From: CBDCWQ01 sp965223435
GTDB taxonomy: Bacteria > Myxococcota > Kuafuiibacteriia > Kuafuiibacteriales > Kuafuiibacteriaceae
Direction: 5' to 3'
Assembly: GCA_965223435.1 (NCBI GenBank)
Contig: CBDCWQ010000023.1
Span: forward strand, 1,959,056 to 2,023,055
DNA length: 64,000 nucleotides
Notes under the pieces: model-generated
The model's input: the letters and a program-made list of their open reading frames with translations, nothing else
Databases searched by the model: none
What the model was told of the DNA's origin: nothing
Program-made: the position numbers and the translations under genes
Part shown: positions 62,818-64,000 of the stretch, piece after piece
Layout: every line of letters starts with the position of its first letter
How positions within the stretch are numbered: position 1 is the first letter of the stretch

Positions 62818-64000
62818 ATGGCCCTCGAGCTGAGCGAGGTAGACCGCAAGAGCATCGACAAGCTTGTCGAACGGTACCCTCGAAAGCAGGCGGCGCTCCT
62901 TCCAGTGCTGCATCTCGTCCAGGCCCGTTTTGGGCATCTGTCCGCTGATGTCCAGCGTCTGGTCGCCGAGCTTCTCGAGATTCCTCCGGTCACGGTCCAC
63001 GAGGTGGTGACCTTTTACGAGATGTTCCACGAGCATCCGGAGGGGCAGTTTCATTTCGAGCTGTGTACCAACATTGCTTGCCACCTGAACGGTGGAGACC
63101 GGCTGATGGCCCACCTTGAGGCGAAGCTGGGTATTCGTCCAGGGCGCCAAACGGAGGATGGGGTCTTCAGTCTGATGGAGGCGGAATGCCTTGCCAGCTG
63201 TGGCTCCGGGCCCGTCATGAAGGTGGGCGAAGACTATTATGAAGGGCTGACGGAGGCCGCCTTGGACGGCCTCATTTCGCGGTTTCGGAACGAAGCGCCC
63301 GCGCTTCAGGGACGGGCCTATCGGTGTGGGCCTCAGGGGCCGCACACCGGTCCGGTTCCGGGTTTTGAGCCGGCGCGCCCATCGGCCGGTGTAGGGGCCT
63401 TGGGCGTTTCAAAAGAGCCCTCGGGGCCAAGCGCTGGAGGGATGGCGGTCGATGCGACATCGGCCCCGCCCGCGGCTCGGGCACAACGGTCTCAGGAGGC
63501 GTCCCAGCTGGAAGAGCCGGCTCAAGCGCCGACAGAAGGGGCATTGCGGACCGAACAAGAGGGTCGGGATCTTGTACACGATTTGAAAAGCCCCGAGCCC
63601 TCGCCACCGAGCAAACCGGACCTTGTCCATGATCTCGCCGCAAAAGGCGGCGCCGGTCACGAATCAGGTGTCTCGCGCAGCCAACATGTTGCCGGTCAGG
63701 TGGCAGACAACGGCTCCAAAGGCTCGGCGAGCGCAGACATGGCACCCGGTGTCGGCCAGGTCGCCGCGGGTGTGCCCAATGGCTCGGGGAGCCAGGACGT
63801 GTCTCCAGGCTCGGGGAGTCAAGATGTATCGCCGGGCTCGGGGAGCCAGGACGTGTCTCCAGGCTCGGGGAGTCAAGATGTGTCGCCGGGCTCGGGGAGC
63901 CAGGACGTGTCTCCAGGCTCGGGGAGTCAAGATGTGTCTCCAGGCTCGGGGAGCCAAGACGTGTCGCCGGCCTCGAGGAGCCAGGACGTGTCTCCAGGCT
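62818..64000 (+). CDS. nuoE: NADH-quinone oxidoreductase subunit E with long repetitive C-terminal extension, partial
   Basis: NuoE carries the N1a [2Fe-2S] cluster of Complex I. Residues 1-160 are a normal NuoE: helical PRKQAALLPVLHLVQARFGHL, VVTFYEMF, then cluster ligands C83-x4-C88 and C124-x3-C128 (LASCGSGP). After residue 160 comes a tail of more than 235 residues, rich in Pro, Ser, Gly, Ala and Gln, with the short repeat DLVHDL twice (252-257, 268-273), and then tandem GSGSQDVSP repeats from residue 322. The frame is open to the window end, so the true length and end are unknown. Other nuo genes would be expected further right. Confidence 0.93.
   Translation, partial: MALELSEVDRKSIDKLVERYPRKQAALLPVLHLVQARFGHLSADVQRLVAELLEIPPVTVHEVVTFYEMFHEHPEGQFHFELCTNIACHLNGGDRLMAHLEAKLGIRPGRQTEDGVFSLMEAECLASCGSGPVMKVGEDYYEGLTEAALDGLISRFRNEAPALQGRAYRCGPQGPHTGPVPGFEPARPSAGVGALGVSKEPSGPSAGGMAVDATSAPPAARAQRSQEASQLEEPAQAPTEGALRTEQEGRDLVHDLKSPEPSPPSKPDLVHDLAAKGGAGHESGVSRSQHVAGQVADNGSKGSASADMAPGVGQVAAGVPNGSGSQDVSPGSGSQDVSPGSGSQDVSPGSGSQDVSPGSGSQDVSPGSGSQDVSPGSGSQDVSPASRSQDVSPG
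63781..64000 (+). repeat. 27-base tandem repeat inside nuoE coding for GSGSQDVSP
   Basis: At least eight in-frame 27-base units start at 63781 (units at 63781, 63808, 63835, 63862, 63889, 63916, 63943 and 63970) and continue past the edge. The first five units alternate between two DNA spellings of the same peptide (AGC-CAG-GAC and AGT-CAA-GAT), a 54-base superperiod. The eighth unit reads ASRSQDVSP. Confidence 0.95.

Noticed and set aside
63664..63957. Short minus-strand repeat protein and possible CRISPR-like repeats
   Set aside because: The 27-base units have no spacers and read in frame as GSGSQDVSP within nuoE, so this is a coding tandem repeat.

Overview
The window is GC-rich, densely coding DNA from a Gram-negative bacterium. 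LpxC and a WaaG-like glycosyltransferase imply lipopolysaccharide. Several gene types point to the Myxococcota/Bradymonadota (former deltaproteobacterial) neighbourhood: a Ser/Thr kinase with an extracytoplasmic PEGA domain, a very large TPR protein, lipoproteins with formylglycine-generating-enzyme-like and beta-propeller domains, a TatT-type TRAP transporter, and two proteins sharing a small C-terminal domain I associate with Myxococcus MXAN_5187. The lineage is an inference; there is no rRNA or other marker here. No tRNA, rRNA, insertion sequence, prophage or CRISPR array was seen.

Layout. 1-8011 (minus): an unfinished giant exported protein that runs off the left edge without a stop. 8.4-12.9 kb: housekeeping genes (ruvB, lpxC, pabB) and a zinc-ribbon/thioredoxin protein. 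12.9-21.6 kb: an EF-G paralogue, small unknowns, an ABC-2 exporter pair, an M28 peptidase and a divergent glycosyltransferase whose starts overlap, and a DUF697/SHOCT-like protein. 22-27.2 kb: a 1,744-residue TPR protein. 27.4-32.6 kb: HEAT-like membrane protein, Cache-like membrane protein with a huge disordered linker, PP2C phosphatase, M23 peptidase. 32.6-36.3 kb: secA-nadD. 36.3-41.4 kb: PEGA kinase behind an elaborate promoter/leader with sigma-54 and sigma-70 type elements, followed by a convergent two-gene unit (PEGA/TPR protein plus FGE-like lipoprotein). 41.5-44 kb: an alpha/beta hydrolase that has lost its nucleophile, then rpsB-tsf. 44.9-50.6 kb: MoxR-DUF58-transglutaminase operon and a CNT nucleoside transporter. 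50.9-56.8 kb: DUF6918-like protein, thiD, TatT/DctP/DctQM TRAP system. 57-64 kb: beta-propeller lipoprotein, four-cluster ferredoxin, coiled-coil protein, membrane protein, and nuoE with a long repeat-bearing tail that runs off the right edge.

Themes. Cell-envelope functions dominate: secretion, LPS, peptidoglycan cleavage, and many lipoproteins. The PP2C phosphatase and PEGA kinase could be opposing partners in Ser/Thr signalling, though they are 5 kb apart. Several starts are non-ATG (TTG, GTG and probably ATT). A dispersed intergenic repeat occurs at least twice, probably three times. Both edge genes are absent from simple stop-to-stop ORF calls because they lack a stop inside the window.
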